Assembly (NCBI GenBank): GCA_039619475.1
Contig: CM077115.1
Coordinates: forward strand, 552,256,826-552,320,825
Reading direction: 5' to 3'
Origin: Icerya purchasi
Lineage: Eukaryota; Arthropoda; Insecta; Hemiptera; Monophlebidae
DNA: 64,000 bases
The notes under the pieces were generated by a model. It searched no databases, was not told the origin of the DNA, and saw only the letters and a program-made list of their open reading frames with translations. Of this stretch, positions 1 through 12,285 are shown one piece after another. How positions within the stretch are numbered: the stretch's first letter is position 1; each line of letters opens with the position of its first letter. Position numbers and translations under genes: made by a program.

Positions 1-30
1 GGGGGGCAGCCTAAGAATTACGCTGTAAAT
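1..30 (+). repeat. Right end of repeat E, cut by the window edge
   Basis: The G-run followed by CAGCCTAAGAATTACG closely matches the right end of the repeat at 19,612-19,638 and, inverted, the one near 41,095. Only the terminal bases are inside the window. The following ~550 bp (31-579) show no recognisable element; the short ORF at 340-579 matches nothing I know and is probably chance. Confidence 0.6.
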
Positions 31-579
31 AAAATGGGTTAGGTAAGGTAATTAAATAAAAATTTCTACTGAAATTTTTATTTTTTCGGGTGTGGGGTAT
101 GTAATGTGCCCATTACATAGAAAAAACAAAAAATATAAATAAATAAATAAAAATATATCATTAATTAATTATAATGTAATGAGAGGGTAAATGCGTAGTG
201 CGTGGGAACCGATCGCTGGCTGGGGAGAGATGGATTGATATAGATCATGCCAAAGAAAGGAGGCGCGCGATGATTGATAAGATGAAGAGATGATTAGTGG
301 GTCTGCGACAGGGAGGAGACAGTTGCGGAAGAAAAAAGATTGTTAAATGCCAAAAAATTAGAGAGGAGATTCCGTTCCATTTCTGCCGAGTTTGAAGTTA
401 GTTCTCAAGTATTCTTTTGTTCGAAAGAAAGGCCAGCGAGACTGCGAATCGAGTCATTTGAAAAGAATAGCGGTCCGAACGCAAAATACGTAAGAACACG
501 ATCCAGCACAAAATCGGTCGTCAAAATTCGATTCAACGATTATAAAAATCCGTTTGGTCTCAACTTAATCAACGTGTAG

Positions 580-1490
580 CGCGCTCTTTCCAACAATATA
601 TTATATGGCCGGGAAATTTTTTTCTTTCTCAAAAGTTCGAGCTTTTGGAGCCCCGAGGGGCTAATTTTAAGGTTGGAAACCTAGATTTCTTAAACCAGAA
701 AAATAAAAACGTGGATGTGCATATTTCCAACCTTGTTCACAATTTTTAGCTACAATAATACTCGCGTCGCAAACAGGGGGCCTACATATTAGTTGTCGCG
801 CTTTTTTGAACTTTTCGGCAATTTTGAAAGTTTTGTTCAGAAAATGAAATACGGTTTTGTTCTCGAAAGATAGCGATCTTTCGAACGATATATCACAAGT
901 CCGGGAAAAAAAATATTTTTTATCAAAATTTTGAGCTTTCGGCGCTCCGAGGGTCTAATTTTAAAGCTGGAAATCCAGATGTTCCAAACTAGACTAATAT
1001 ACGGGGATGCGCATATTTTTACTCGCGTTCAAAATTTTCTGCTGTAATACTCGCTGTACTAGGGGGAACAAGCCATTTTTTGCGTTTTTTTGAACTTTTC
1101 GACAACTTCACTAACTTTTTTACCGTCATTTTTTAATTTTATGAAAGGACTCCTGCATTTTATTTTTATATTTTGAATTTCAGCTTTATAGGTTTATCGG
1201 GCGATGAGTTATGATTTTTTAAGGGTGATTTTTGAGGTCGTTTTAAATAACACATAATATATATTCTTGACGGTTTTTTGCCATCCAGGGTAATCGGTCA
1301 TCTTGAAGTTGTAGTTATGGTTTTAAAAAGAATTTTAATTGTAATTTATATTCCAAATTTGAAGTTTATAAGTCAAGCCGTTCGTGAGTTATTGCATATT
1401 TTAATTGAATAGTTTTGTCGTTTCTGAACCATTTTATTAGGATTCCGTACGTTAGGTTACGGTACGAATTGGTATCAAATGTCTATTATT
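580..1490 (+). repeat. Helentron-related repeat with an internal imperfect tandem duplication
   Basis: Two diverged copies of a ~280-bp unit lie in tandem (about 580-840 and 880-1,110). Both contain a CCAACGATATAT-like start, a GGGAAA stretch, a 'gagctttcggcgctccgagg'-like segment, a CTAATTTTAA block and a TTTTTTGAACTTTTCG end. The following 1,120-1,475 segment is clearly homologous, in the same orientation, to 18,445-18,810, which lies inside the Helentron-like element. Shared blocks include GATTTTTGAGGTCGTT and TTTTGTCGTTTCTGAACCAT. No coding potential is seen. I infer a fragment of the same Helentron family or a satellite-like derivative; its own termini were not found. Confidence 0.6.
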
Positions 1491-1939
1491 ATCACAACCA
1501 AATTCATGATCTTATTAGCTGTTGAGTGTTATACTCTTGTGTGCGCCTTAGACCATTAATTTCTGGTCAAGCACCGAAATCAATTATGGCCGGGGAACAA
1601 TCTTTCTTCTTTGAATTTAAGCTATTGAAGGTCACATATATTCGCGAAATGACATACTGTCTGACATCTTTGCTGAATAAAATAATGCCTTTTACCGACA
1701 GCCTTGGTGCTCCGTTTCTCCCAATATAATATAAAGCACCAAAAATGTTTGGCATAATAAATTGACAGCGAACAGAACACAAAGCCGTCTCTCATGATCA
1801 CACTTGCTCCGGGGTGCTCCCCGTATACGCTTCCTCGTAGTGCACCCCGGGCAACGGTATTAATGCCGGCTAAAGTATACGGACACAAGCGGCGAACTTG
1901 TATATATGTACCTCTCGTCATTATGAGCTAACGTCAGCA
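1491..1939. other. Unassigned spacer with a GC-rich hairpin
   Basis: No protein similarity is evident in any frame. A perfect 9-bp inverted repeat (CCGGGGTGC at 1,809-1,817 and GCACCCCGG at 1,842-1,850) stands out from the AT-rich surroundings. It lies just upstream of the LINE endonuclease region and may belong to that element's 5' part. Confidence 0.4.
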
Positions 1940-1989
1940 ATTCCGAAACAGCCTTTTTCTAGGCTACAAGCAGACGACGGGAAAATCAC

Positions 1990-2727
1990 CTCGAACCATA
2001 CGAATAATGCAGATCAACGTTGAATTTTAACTCAAGAAACACACGCCGCTTCCCCGCAGCATCTTAGGAAAGCTGGAAAAATAGAGGGATATGATATTGC
2101 TGGATCTGTCTGTCATCGTCAGTATGGTATAACGACATATGCGAATAATGGACCGGCATGGAGTCTCGACACAGCGACAGATCAAGACAGTGCTCACATA
2201 ATCACAATTGCAGTTCAAACGCTAAAGATATGCAACGTGTATAAACCTCCAAATGAAACATGGCCACCACAAATGCTGCGGCAGTTGTGGCGGGGGACTT
2301 TAATAGCTGACACACCGCATGGGGCTACAGTAGTAACAAATCGAATGGTGAAGCAGTAACTGAGTGGGCAGACAGGGCAAACATGTTCCTGTTGTATAGC
2401 TCAAAACAAAAAGGCACCTTTCACTCAGCAAGGTGGGATACTGATTCTACACCTGATCTGTGCTTTGTAACAAATGACGCGCAGTTAAAACCTGTGCCGG
2501 CAAAACGCAGAGTTCTCTTACAGACATTCCCACACAGTCAACATCGCCCAGTAGTAATTAATCGGTACCTAGACTCAGATGGAACTTTCAAAAAGCTATT
2601 TTACAAAAACACTAGATGGACACATAAGATGGATCCAACCTACAACAAAAAGCTACGACCGTTTTTGTGGAATGGTGATCGGAGCAGCAAAGAAATGCAT
2701 CCCAAGAGGATTTCGAAAACAATATAA
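1990..2727 (+). pseudogene. LINE apurinic-type endonuclease domain, broken
   Basis: Conceptual translation in shifting frames gives a GKIEGYDIAGS segment, a NVYKPP block and VVAGDFN followed by a degenerate 'HTAWGY'. These are the hallmarks of the APE-like endonuclease that nicks target DNA for target-primed reverse transcription. The last open piece (2,383-2,727) carries the conserved 'STPDLCFV' and 'HSQHRPVVI' segments, the latter corresponding to the SDHxPV motif. Stops at about 2,306 (just after GDFN) and several frame changes make it inactive. Confidence 0.8.
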
Positions 2728-2739
2728 GCCCGGATGGAA

Positions 2740-4110
2740 CAAAATATGTGATAATTTATATAATAAATACCAGGAAAATGGCTATACACAAACTGTGCCA
2801 ACAAGCTCATCGCAGAATTGGATAAGGAAAGAAAGGACAATTGGATCAAGTTAGTGGAACAAACGAATTTTACACAGTCTACCAGGAAAGCATGGCAACT
2901 ACTCAGGAAACTGTCTGGAGAAGACAGAGAACTAAAACAATCATCAATAATTGCACCAAACGCCGTTGCGAATAAAATAGTTGAAACATCTCGCGTCTCA
3001 GGATGTAAACAACATAATACTTTGATTAAGAATCAACTCCGTATCCAAAAACATAATGCGGAGAGTAGATCCGATCTAGCAAAGCCCTTCGATATGAACG
3101 AGCTCGAAAAGGCCATAAAGTCAATTAAACTTTAAAAAGTTGCTGGCAAAGATGGTATATACCCAGAATTTATAAAGCATTTTGGGGAGAAAACGAAAAA
3201 ATGGCTGTTGTCTTTCTATAACTCCATTCTCGAGAAAGGTAAACTCCCAACCATCCTAAAAACTTCCGTACTGGTAGCTATCCTAAAACGCAGGAAAGAT
3301 TCTATCAAAGTTGAGAGTTATCGGCCATTATTGAGCGTTTGTTATAAGCTCCTGGAAAGGTTACTTTACAACAGAATCATGCCGATAATCAATACAAAAG
3401 TACCTATTGAACAGTCGGGTTTCTGCGCAAAACGAAATATCGAGAATGGATATCAGAAGAAATTGAAAACCTCTGCCGTATTCATAGACCTTTCTTCAGC
3501 ATATGACACAGTGTGGCGGCACGGATTGCTCCATAATTTTTTAAAGTTAATTTCATGTAACACCATTGGAACTCTGATAAACGAAATGTTATCAAAAAAT
3601 TGGATCTTCACCGTGCGCATGGCGGATAAAATAGGCAGTAGTCGGCGACTTAACAGTGGTCTCCCACAGGGCTCTGTATTGGGGCCGTTATTGTTTAATT
3701 TATATATTCATGACTTAGCAACAACTACGAGCAGAAAATCTATCTATGCCGACGACATCACATTGGCAACGCAGACAGCAGACGTCAGAAAAGCTGAGAA
3801 AATATTAGAAACTGACCTTGAGATACTGGCCGATTACTTTTCTCTCCGGAGATTGAAATTAAATGCTTCTAAAACTGCAACAACGTGCTTCCATCTGAAT
3901 ACACAACTAACAAAAATGAAACTCCAAATAAACTTTGAGGGAAGCACATTAAAATATAACGAGTACCTTACATATCTGGGAGTCACTCTGGACAGAACGC
4001 TTACTTATAAAAAGCATGTGGAAAGGATAGCAGCTAAGGCTAAAGCTAGAACAAACATCATACAGAAACTATCTGGCACAACATGGGGGGATCATCAGCA
4101 AGTACTTTAA
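2740..4110 (+). pseudogene. LINE reverse transcriptase, broken
   Basis: Open pieces at 2,579-2,854, 2,818-3,135 and 3,208-4,110 join a linker to an RT domain. The 300-aa piece has the RT motifs in order: YRPLLSVCYKLLERL, a GF(C/R) block, FIDLSSAYDTV (first catalytic Asp), GLPQGSVLGPLLFNLYIHDL, and YADD at 3,745-3,756 (catalytic Asp pair), then YLGVTLDRTLTYKKHV. The stop at 3,133 (TAA after KSIKL) lies just before the expected 'AAGKDGIYPEFIK' segment, which is present in frame after it. The catalytic residues survive although the gene does not. Confidence 0.88.
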
Positions 4111-4782
4111 GAATATCAGCGCTAGCACTTGTTTATTCTACTGCAGAATACGTCGCGCCGGTATGGTTGAATAGCGATCACACAAAAAAGATAGACAACG
4201 TGCTTAATGAAACAATGCGATTAATCTCAGGTACAATAAAGTCAACACCTACAACGTGGCTGCCCATACTGAGCAATATTGCACCGCCCAAGATAAGACG
4301 AAAGCTGGCAACAAAGAAGGAATAGTCAAAATATAAATTGATGCCGGACTTACCTTTACATCAGGATACGGATCAGACTAAACGTCTCAGGTCCATAAAA
4401 ACTCATATGCCTATTGGCCGAGAAATTAATAACTGATGATTACGATGGGCAACAGGAATGGAAAGAGGAATGGACGTCGGCAAACCTGGACAAACACAGA
4501 TTAACAGATGTATCGAATGAAGTGGTTAAAGGCCATCACCTCCCACGACGGGAGTGGGTATTACTAAATCGCATTCGCACGGGGCATAGCAGATGCGGAG
4601 ATATGAAATCAAAATGGGGATTAATTATTAATCTGTCCTGTGATTGTGGTCATCCGCGACAAACCGTTGAACACATAGCATTCGAGTGCCCAAATAGTCG
4701 CTTTAACGGAGATTCGCAAGATTTACTTTTAATGACGCCATCCGCTCTGTCATGGTTACAGGGTCTGGATGTAGAATTATAA
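4083..4782 (+). pseudogene. LINE RT thumb and Cys/His C-terminus, broken
   Basis: The piece 4,083-4,325 continues the RT thumb (YSTAEYVAPVW, RLISGTIKSTPTTWLP, typical of the 'LRxISG...TP' segment of LINE RTs). The piece 4,414-4,782 carries LLNRIRTGHSRCGD and the zinc-type motif C-D-C-G-(x7)-H-(x4)-C, probably nucleic-acid binding. A frameshift separates it from the RT piece at about 4,085 and stops interrupt 4,323-4,413. Confidence 0.8.
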
Positions 4783-4870
4783 TTAAGTAAATTACTGACA
4801 TGGGCTGTTCGCCATACGAAAGAAGAAGACACTTGCTCCAGTCCTATTCGTGATTGCTGCCTTGAGACTT

Positions 4871-5802
4871 TTCCCATTTAAATTGTCAATCCAGTTGTTC
4901 CCATTCTTATTTTTACGTCCTGTTCAGCAGTCAATACCAAATATTATCCTTATCTTCCTAATCGGCAACGATCCTGTCCAACCACTGCGACAATAGGATA
5001 AACAGGAATCCGTCTTTCCCTAAACCGTCAAACATTGTGAGTGCTTTTAACCCCGGTTGTGGTGCTATAGCGTTATTACATGTGTCGATTCATTCCTTTA
5101 TTTTCCGTCGGCCATTAGAACGCCGTTTACTTAATCGTGGCTTTAGCGTTAGGTATGGTGATTCCTCCTTCAGCGTTGCAGGTATTTGTTTAACCTCAAC
5201 AGAACCGCAATACCGATGCTGATTACGGTCTTTATGTTTCGATCTTGCGCTGCTCCGTTAATTTATAACCATTTGATACGGGACGAAAAAATTATTACCC
5301 AACAACCCATCTCACATTTCTGTTCCTAACTGGATAAATTTCCTTCGAGGATTCACAGACAATAACTTCAGCAGTTACGCACGGCTCAGCGTTTCTGTCA
5401 CATAGTTATGAAGAGAAAGAATTAGTTAAAATTACAATTTTAGCGTTTGATGATGGCCTTCATCTCACTTGCATCTGTGTACGGGAGTAAATTCTAAATA
5501 AACTCCAACTCCACGCGTTACTTTGAACGACGCACAGAATAACAGAATACCTTTTTAGCGAATTTTACTGGTTGAACGCTTAGTTTTATTGGGGGACATG
5601 TTGAATTACACAGCCAATGATAAATCCCAGTGTATCCGGGATGACAACATTTATGCGTTACGTTTTTTGCAGTTCGCATGTATGAAATGACGTGGTCGAA
5701 GACACATACTACACGTATATCTCACTGTTTCCAAACACGGATTTATTTTTGAGATTATAGCTATGTCCGGAGTTGTCTAACAGATACACACATATTTATG
5801 TA

Positions 5803-5835
<33 letters not shown>

Positions 5836-8065
5836 CCGTTATTGATTGAGAATTACGGGCCGACAGAGGAAAGAATTAGGATATATGAAACGCAATAAGG
5901 AGAAGTTGTAAGATTTCAACAGAGATTCAAATGAAGGAAAGAATGCTTATAGAAAAGGTGAAACTTTTGAGGAGGATAAATGATCAGCGTCACAAATGAC
6001 TGCTTCATTGAAGCGCAGAGAACAAAACAGATGAGACAGACGAATACTCATGGATAGCGGTGGTGGTAATGAGAGACGGACAAACTGCGAAAGAAACTGT
6101 AGGAATCAGAGTTTGAAAAGAAGATTTGAAGTGATAAGCAGTCAATGTTTAAATTAAACCCGTAAAAATTAAGTATTGGTTAAGTAAAAAAACGAAACGG
6201 TTTTGTAATATATTATTGCGCGAATATCGCTCCCGATGTGTGTTCGAAGATTCTGACGAAAAGAGAGAAAAAAAGAATTACAAACCGCTGTTGAAGAGAT
6301 AAAAATCACCGAAATGATTATTGATTAATTATTAATACAAAAACAAAAATCGTACAGTTTGTTGGCGCCCTAACAACTAACGGCATATGAAGAAACGGTA
6401 AACGTAAATAGAGGTGGTGATTGGCGACGAGTTATATTGCCAGGTAATATATACTTAATAATTGTGCACGACGTAAAGCTAAATTTACAGCCTCGAAAAA
6501 ATTATCGTTCAAGGTTACGTCAACAGGACTTTCTTAGCCGCATACAATTTACAACATTTAATCTACTTTCTTCTCTGTTGTTGTTGTTATTATTTATGTA
6601 TTAATGCTCGATATACTCTATTATATATGTATACACACATGCTTATTAACCTTGAAGTTCAGGTTACCGGCAACGGAGCTAATAGGTTGATACAATTTAA
6701 TCGCTCATTAGTGGCCAAATTTCACTAGATTATACAATTTTCGCGCGCTTTATAATGTGTCTAATTATTTAATTCCTATTAATTTTCGAATAAACTGTAT
6801 CATTATAGGCTACATAAAAATGTAGCAGATAACCCTTCTCATTAGTGGCTGCTTTTGTTATTCGGACGCTGGTACAGCACATGTCGTATGTGTGTTTGCA
6901 GATATTCGTTATGCACGTGGCCGATCGGAATATTATGATAAATGTGCCGGATACACACGGACGCGTACCTGTGTCTACGTGAACGTTAACTATTAATTAA
7001 TCAGCTATCGAGAATACATTGAAGATGGAACTGAACGCTTTACGCTCCTTTCATCAGATGACGCTAAGATGTAGAGTGAGTGAGCGCAGACAGCGGCTAA
7101 AAGAAACAGATGGAAACTGGAGATGACGAAGAATAAGGCGTTCAAGCGAAAGTTAACAATTTTTATTCGCCCCTAGTGTACGTCTTATCGTTGTTGCGAT
7201 AAAGTTAATTAAAAGTGATTACAAGCATCAGTAGTGTAGCCGTCGTTCGGAGTAATAACTTTTATTCTGTGCATTTGTTTCGGTGTCCGGAACTTGGAGC
7301 GTTATTTCGATCATTGTTATCAGTCGAAACAACATTCGCGAGCTTTGCAAAGTAATTGTTCGACTACTTATGTGTAGAGACAACGTTGGGTCAGTGGATT
7401 ACTGAGATGAAGAGAATGCGTCAGTCTTTTATAAATGATTATCAATAATTGCAACAAAGTTTCTCCCGATTCTTTGTATATTGATTAATCGAAGCGAGGG
7501 TGAACTGTGCTAGCTGAATCGGACTGGCGGCCACCGCGAAACTAACCTGCTTCGATGGTGATCTAATTATAATTGATTACGTCTTCTTTGGCTAATTAAA
7601 TAAAAAAATTGTTTACCGCGATAAAACCGCATCTAACGAGGAGTTCGCAGGAGAAAATGAGCGAACCTTTTTAAATTTCTCCGGTTGCTGCACGATTTAC
7701 ATCGTTTAATTATTTAATACACTAATAGGAATGAAAACCATATATATATATATAATATATATATAAATAAAAATTAATGTCCATTAAATGTGATATAGTA
7801 GAAGTCGCCACCACTCACTCGTTTGCCACGTGTCTCGAAATGCACACCACATAAAACTATGCAATCGATAAAACATTGACCGCCTAGAGAATTACCGAAT
7901 ACCGCAGTGGAAAATGATAATCAAACGAAATGAAAATGCGTAAAACGATTTCCTAATTTGAACAACAATGCTGTTCCCTCATTAGGTTAGATCAACGGTA
8001 AAAGATCTAGAAATAAATCTAGATTGAAAGAAGCTGCTGCGATGATAAACCCGTTATTATGTCCT
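4871..8065. other. AT-rich spacer without recognisable genes
   Basis: About 3.2 kb with no coding similarity on either strand. It contains a TA run leading into a T-run (about 5,800-5,836), which could be an eroded LINE tail, and a second (TA)n tract at about 7,740-7,765. Part of 4,871-5,600 may be the 3' UTR of the preceding LINE. Confidence 0.4.
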
Positions 8066-8069
8066 GAGT

Positions 8070-8640
8070 ACAATCAATAAAACGAATCGGTGGCCGGCCT
8101 TTTAATCTTTTCTCTTCTATTAATCCTTGCATGATTATTTATCCTATCCCAGCAGCTCGTCGTATAACATGGACAAAGGATCTAAGACATCGTCTTTTTA
8201 TTGATGGTACTAGCCTATTTTCCTGTTCTATTCTCAGTTCCTTTAGTATTGATTAATATTAGTTCGACGTTTCATCCACGATATCCTAAGTATTCGTCTA
8301 TAGCAAGTCATTTCGAAGGCTTCTTATCTTCGGCACAGTGTTTTGTTTAGTCTCCGCGATTCCGTATCACATGCTATCGAGAATACTATAGTGTCTTTAT
8401 TAATTTTTTTTTCATTATTCTTTTCATACTTTCGTCAATTTTGCTAAAACACATAAATTCCAGTGCGCGTCGTATAATCTAATTTTCATCGCTTCCATTA
8501 TTTGTGATGTATGCTCCAAGAGATATGTCGTTGACGTGTCTTTTTTCCAGTATCAGGTGCGGCCGATTTTGTTTAATGATATTTCTTCTAATATGTTTTG
8601 TTCATTGGCTGTGCGTGTTGCTCTGAGCAGACGCTTCCCC
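8070..8640 (-). pseudogene. LINE RT C-terminal fragment (CR1/L2/RTE-like)
   Basis: The reverse strand reads, with frameshifts, LGAYITNNGSDEN, RRLNKTLCRR, EAFEMTCYRRILRISWMKRR and finally EEKRLKGRPPI. This is the order found after the RT domain in CR1/L2/RTE-type LINEs: YLG...I, then the EAFEMWCYRR(M/I)L block, then a basic GRP segment. No ORF over 60 codons is left. RT catalytic motifs are absent, so this is a truncated 3' portion. Confidence 0.72.
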
Positions 8641-9053
8641 AGCACATTTCTTGTCAAATTATAGAGAATTGTTCTATTTATTTATTTATTTATTTATTAT
8701 ATTTACAAGTCGCTTTTGGACTACAAGGTCATTAGCGACTACGGTTTTACAGATAATTATAAAACTTTATATTGAATATTTGAAAATGCGCGAAACAAAA
8801 AATAATCAAAAAATTAGCTGAAAGCTTGGGAAGTTAGATCAGTTTGAATACAGAGATGTCTTTGAGGAAGGCTACGATTTTTCTACACTTCTCGGCGTCC
8901 GAAAACATCTCTGGAAGGCCGTTGGTAATACCCGCTTGTTGTCTGGCCTGCTGGTAGTGATTACACTCGATTAAAAGATGCCTCACCGATATAGGTATGT
9001 TGCAGCGTTGACACAGGTTGGGGGCGGTTTTTTAGATATGAGGAACGAATGAG

Positions 9054-9374
9054 TCAAGTGTTTGTGTGTCCAATGCGGATACGAGTTAGGACACACTGCT
9101 CGTGCCTACTGAGAGTTGGCATGATTTCGTAGGTATCTTTTCTAAACTCGTGGAGTTTGCTCGGCGTTTGGAGCCAAAGGGTGTTCCAGCAGTTTTTGAC
9201 TGTGTTGCTTATCACCATTTTAGCTTCATGAGGTGTCATAAGTACTTCAGGCGGGCAATCTTGTGTCGTCGCGGTTCTTGCAGCTTGGTCCGCCAATTCA
9301 TTTCCTTGGATTCCTGTTTGCGCCGGTGTCCACACAAGGATGACCTGTATATGCTTTGATTGGAGCTGGTCCAA
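9054..9374 (-). pseudogene. LINE RNase H (C-terminal half)
   Basis: The 106-aa piece starts with an 'ILVWTPAQTGIQGNELADQAA' block (given here as family features: VxWxP, GxxGNExAD), the last RNase H motif with its catalytic Asp intact. It then runs into a linker and 'LTRIRIGHT', the usual lead-in to the terminal zinc-type motif. The N-terminal half of the domain is in the neighbouring piece at 9,472-9,891; about 100 bp between them are frame-shifted. Confidence 0.75.
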
Positions 9375-9471
9375 TTTTAGGTGGATGCGTTGTATGATAG
9401 GGTTTTCGGTTAATTGATTTTGTGGATGGCTCTTAAGCAGGACAACGAGTCAGTAAATATGGTACAGTTTG

Positions 9472-9891
9472 TTACGTCTTGGGGCGCAGTAGGATTAGTT
9501 CTAGAGTATGGAGAATCGTCTTAGCCTCACAGGTGAAGATTGAATTATTGTCGTACGTTCGTTGTGCTGCTAACGTGATACGAGTCAGAGACTCTATAGC
9601 GTAACCTGTTTTACCGTTGAGATTTGAACCGTCCGTATAGTATTGCGTGCATGGCTGAAATTTTTCGCGTATTTCAAGGAAAAGTAATCTAAACGTCTCT
9701 GAGCTTGTGATTACTTTCTCGTGCTCACTTAGATCAACATTTATTGTCAGATTGGGTTGGCACCACGGGGGTAGGAACCCTAGCGATCGTTCATAAACCG
9801 TTGGTAGTATTATTTCGAGTTCTGCTGTGTATCTGGCTATCCGCGATCTGAGTGGTTCTGTTGCGGAATAGTCGGGGTCGATATTGTGCAC
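9472..9891 (-). pseudogene. LINE RNase H (N-terminal half) and linker
   Basis: The 139-aa piece ends with QYYTDGSNLNGKTGYA and IFTCEAKTILHTLELI, which hold the first catalytic Asp (YTDGS) and the Glu (CEA) of RNase H. Upstream residues form the RT-RNase H linker. RNase H would remove the RNA strand during second-strand synthesis in I/R1/LOA-type LINEs. The domain is split by a frameshift before 9,472. Confidence 0.75.
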
Positions 9892-10741
9892 AGGGACCTT
9901 GAAGATACTGTCATAAGCTGGATTGTCCGGTATCGAGGAGATAATTGTTCGTTTCCTATTTCTTTACTTTTTTTTTTTTTTTTTTTACTGACAGTTAGGA
10001 TTCACTGAACTCAGAAATCCGAAAAATATATTACAAACTTCGTTCAGTTAAAATTCTGGACCTGTAACTGGAAGAGAATATTCCAAGACTGTATGCAAAT
10101 AATATAACAACCTCGGAAATAAATATGTCAAAAAAAAAAAAAAAAAAGGATATTACGAAATTTTAATACGTTGATAAGTGTCGAGGTATTTTCGGAAAAT
10201 TTTATAACGACAGTATGACTAAATTGTCCTTGGTTCCGATAAGGTTTTCTTGGTAAATTTATACTTAGCGTACACGGCGATTTAAATATGTCACTTTCCT
10301 TGGAGGGTGGGAGGGGGCTAATTACCCCGGGTTTTTATTCTTCAGGCTACGATAGCCGGAAAAATCTTTTCTTTTACTTTTCAACCTATAAATTGAACGT
10401 TTCCTGGGCTAGGCGCGAGGGAAATAAAAACTTGTCAGTTAAACGTGTTTCTATATTTACATTTTATCGTTAAAATTTTTTATTGTAGCTAGGTCATGTT
10501 TAGTTGTTATCCTATCTTTGTTTCGTTTTCGAATAACATTTTTACCGACTTTTTATATAAGGAATTATAAATTATGAAAATTTAATCTTCGCATATGATT
10601 ACAGAATTTTGAAATTCGTTCCCCGTATCATTCTACTATACGTAAACGAATACGAATTTGGCATTATTGGGTAATAAATTAATTAACTACGTAACATGTA
10701 GGACCGTGCCCAGTTGTTAATGGGTTGAATTTTCAAAACCC

Positions 10742-10774
<33 letters not shown>

Positions 10775-12092
10775 AAAAGGTTTTGAAAATTTCCTCCGCG
10801 TATTTATTATATAAATAACAGTACGTTTTTCACTAATATCCGCATACTATTAATAATTTTCATCATTTTGATTTGTATATTAATAGTTTACATAAATGAA
10901 TTACAAACATTAATAAAAATTACGCATGTTATTGATTATGCTTGTACTAAAAAATTTTGCAAATAAAATAATTATATGAAGTAGCTAAAAATATGGATTA
11001 TATTTTTTAATTTTTTCATTTATTATAAACGATGAATTTCGTTTGTTTTAATTTATTCAAATGTGAACTGATTCAGTGCCTTTTTTCACATCATGGTTAA
11101 GCAAAGTGTTTCGTTGTATAGTTTTAATGTATCATTCCGGAAAGACTGAAAAATAGAGTAAAAATGTTTAAACTAAATTTGGAGCATTTGGGGATCTGTG
11201 AAAATTGAAGACAGGTTCGAGCTTTTCAAGGATTCCATGAGACTGCAGTAAGGAAAACGGGGCGAACATGGACAGAAGAAAGAAAGGAGCCACATTCGAA
11301 AAGGATGAAAGAATACTGGGCAAAGAAACAGAAGGAAATGGAAGGAACGAAAAGTGTAGCTGACATTATGCGTATAATATTTCCGTTTCGCCAAAGTCGA
11401 AAATAATAATAATTATTTTAGAATGAACTTCTTACTATCTCCATAGACCTCATAGTAAATCTTTTTTGTTTTTTTTTTTTTTTATAAGCTACTCATTTCT
11501 CATTTTGTTAAAATCGACTTTCCATAGGTGAATAGAAAAAAAAAAAAAAAAAAAAAAATTATTTTAATTTTGTAAGCAGTTTCATTTATAATTATTTCGC
11601 GGAATGTAACGAATGTTCTTGTGTATCATGTGAATTCTAATGTGTCGCATTCTCAGTTGTAGTCCAGTTTTTACTATCAAACAGTAGTGTATTATAGTTT
11701 GAAGGATTTTTAGTGTGGCCGTATTAAGTGTGACATCTCTGCTACTAACGTTGAAGGCGTTAATGACGAAACATCATAGCGGCAAAAAACGTTTAATTCG
11801 AATTTAACACCAGAAAAACGATTTGAAAGATGAAAGAGAAAAAAGGAAGGAGTACTGGAAGCTTGCAGGAAATCAACGGTACCCACAGCCGGAAAGTTTA
11901 TTATTACATTAGAACTTGAAAGGGGAAATTATTGATCAAAGCAAAATATGATAACCTTTTCTAAAGGAAGTAGTGGCAGGCTGGAGACTTTAAAAAGCCG
12001 GTGAAGTTATCGAAAACGGAAAAAAAAAATTAATCTAACCGCTACTACTCTTTTGACGTTTATCTTTGCAGTACTCATTTTTCTCTGTCACA

Positions 12093-12168
12093 AAATTATT
12101 ATTATTACTATTATTATTATTATTACTCTTATTATTATTATTATTATTACTATTACTATTACTATTAC

Positions 12169-12201
<33 letters not shown>

Positions 12202-12285
12202 ATTTTGTTATTTATGTATAAAATAAATTTGATTTGATTTGATTTGATTTAATTATTACTATTACTATTACTATTATTATCGGCA
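12093..12285. repeat. (ATT)n and (GATTT)n microsatellites
   Basis: A long run of ATT/ACT triplets covers about 12,095-12,200, followed by four to five GATTT units at about 12,229-12,250 and another short ATT/ACT tract to 12,285. Confidence 0.95.

Larger units (their letters stand above)
1940..4870 (+). mobile_element. Degenerate LINE (Jockey/CR1-like), plus strand
   Basis: Endonuclease, reverse transcriptase and a cysteine/histidine C-terminus occur in the canonical LINE order on one strand, spread over several frames by stops and frameshifts. The endonuclease part begins near 1,990 and the last domain stops at 4,782. A poly(A) tail or target duplication is not clear, so both ends are approximate. 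The C-terminal motif CDCG...H...EC and lack of an RNase H domain suit Jockey/CR1-group elements from arthropods; the clade is inferred from memory of such proteins. Confidence 0.85.
8665..9965 (-). mobile_element. 5'-truncated LINE with RNase H, minus strand
   Basis: The 3' end on the minus strand is marked by an (ATTT)n tract at about 8,676-8,698. Going upstream come a degenerate C-terminal Cys/His motif ('CQRCNIPISVRHLLIEC'), an RNase H domain and the end of an RT linker. The 5' boundary at about 9,965 abuts a T-run, consistent with truncation during target-primed reverse transcription or with insertion next to another LINE tail. Confidence 0.8.

Noticed and set aside
12093..12285. CRISPR-like regular repeats
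   Set aside because: These are simple triplet and pentanucleotide microsatellites without unique spacers.
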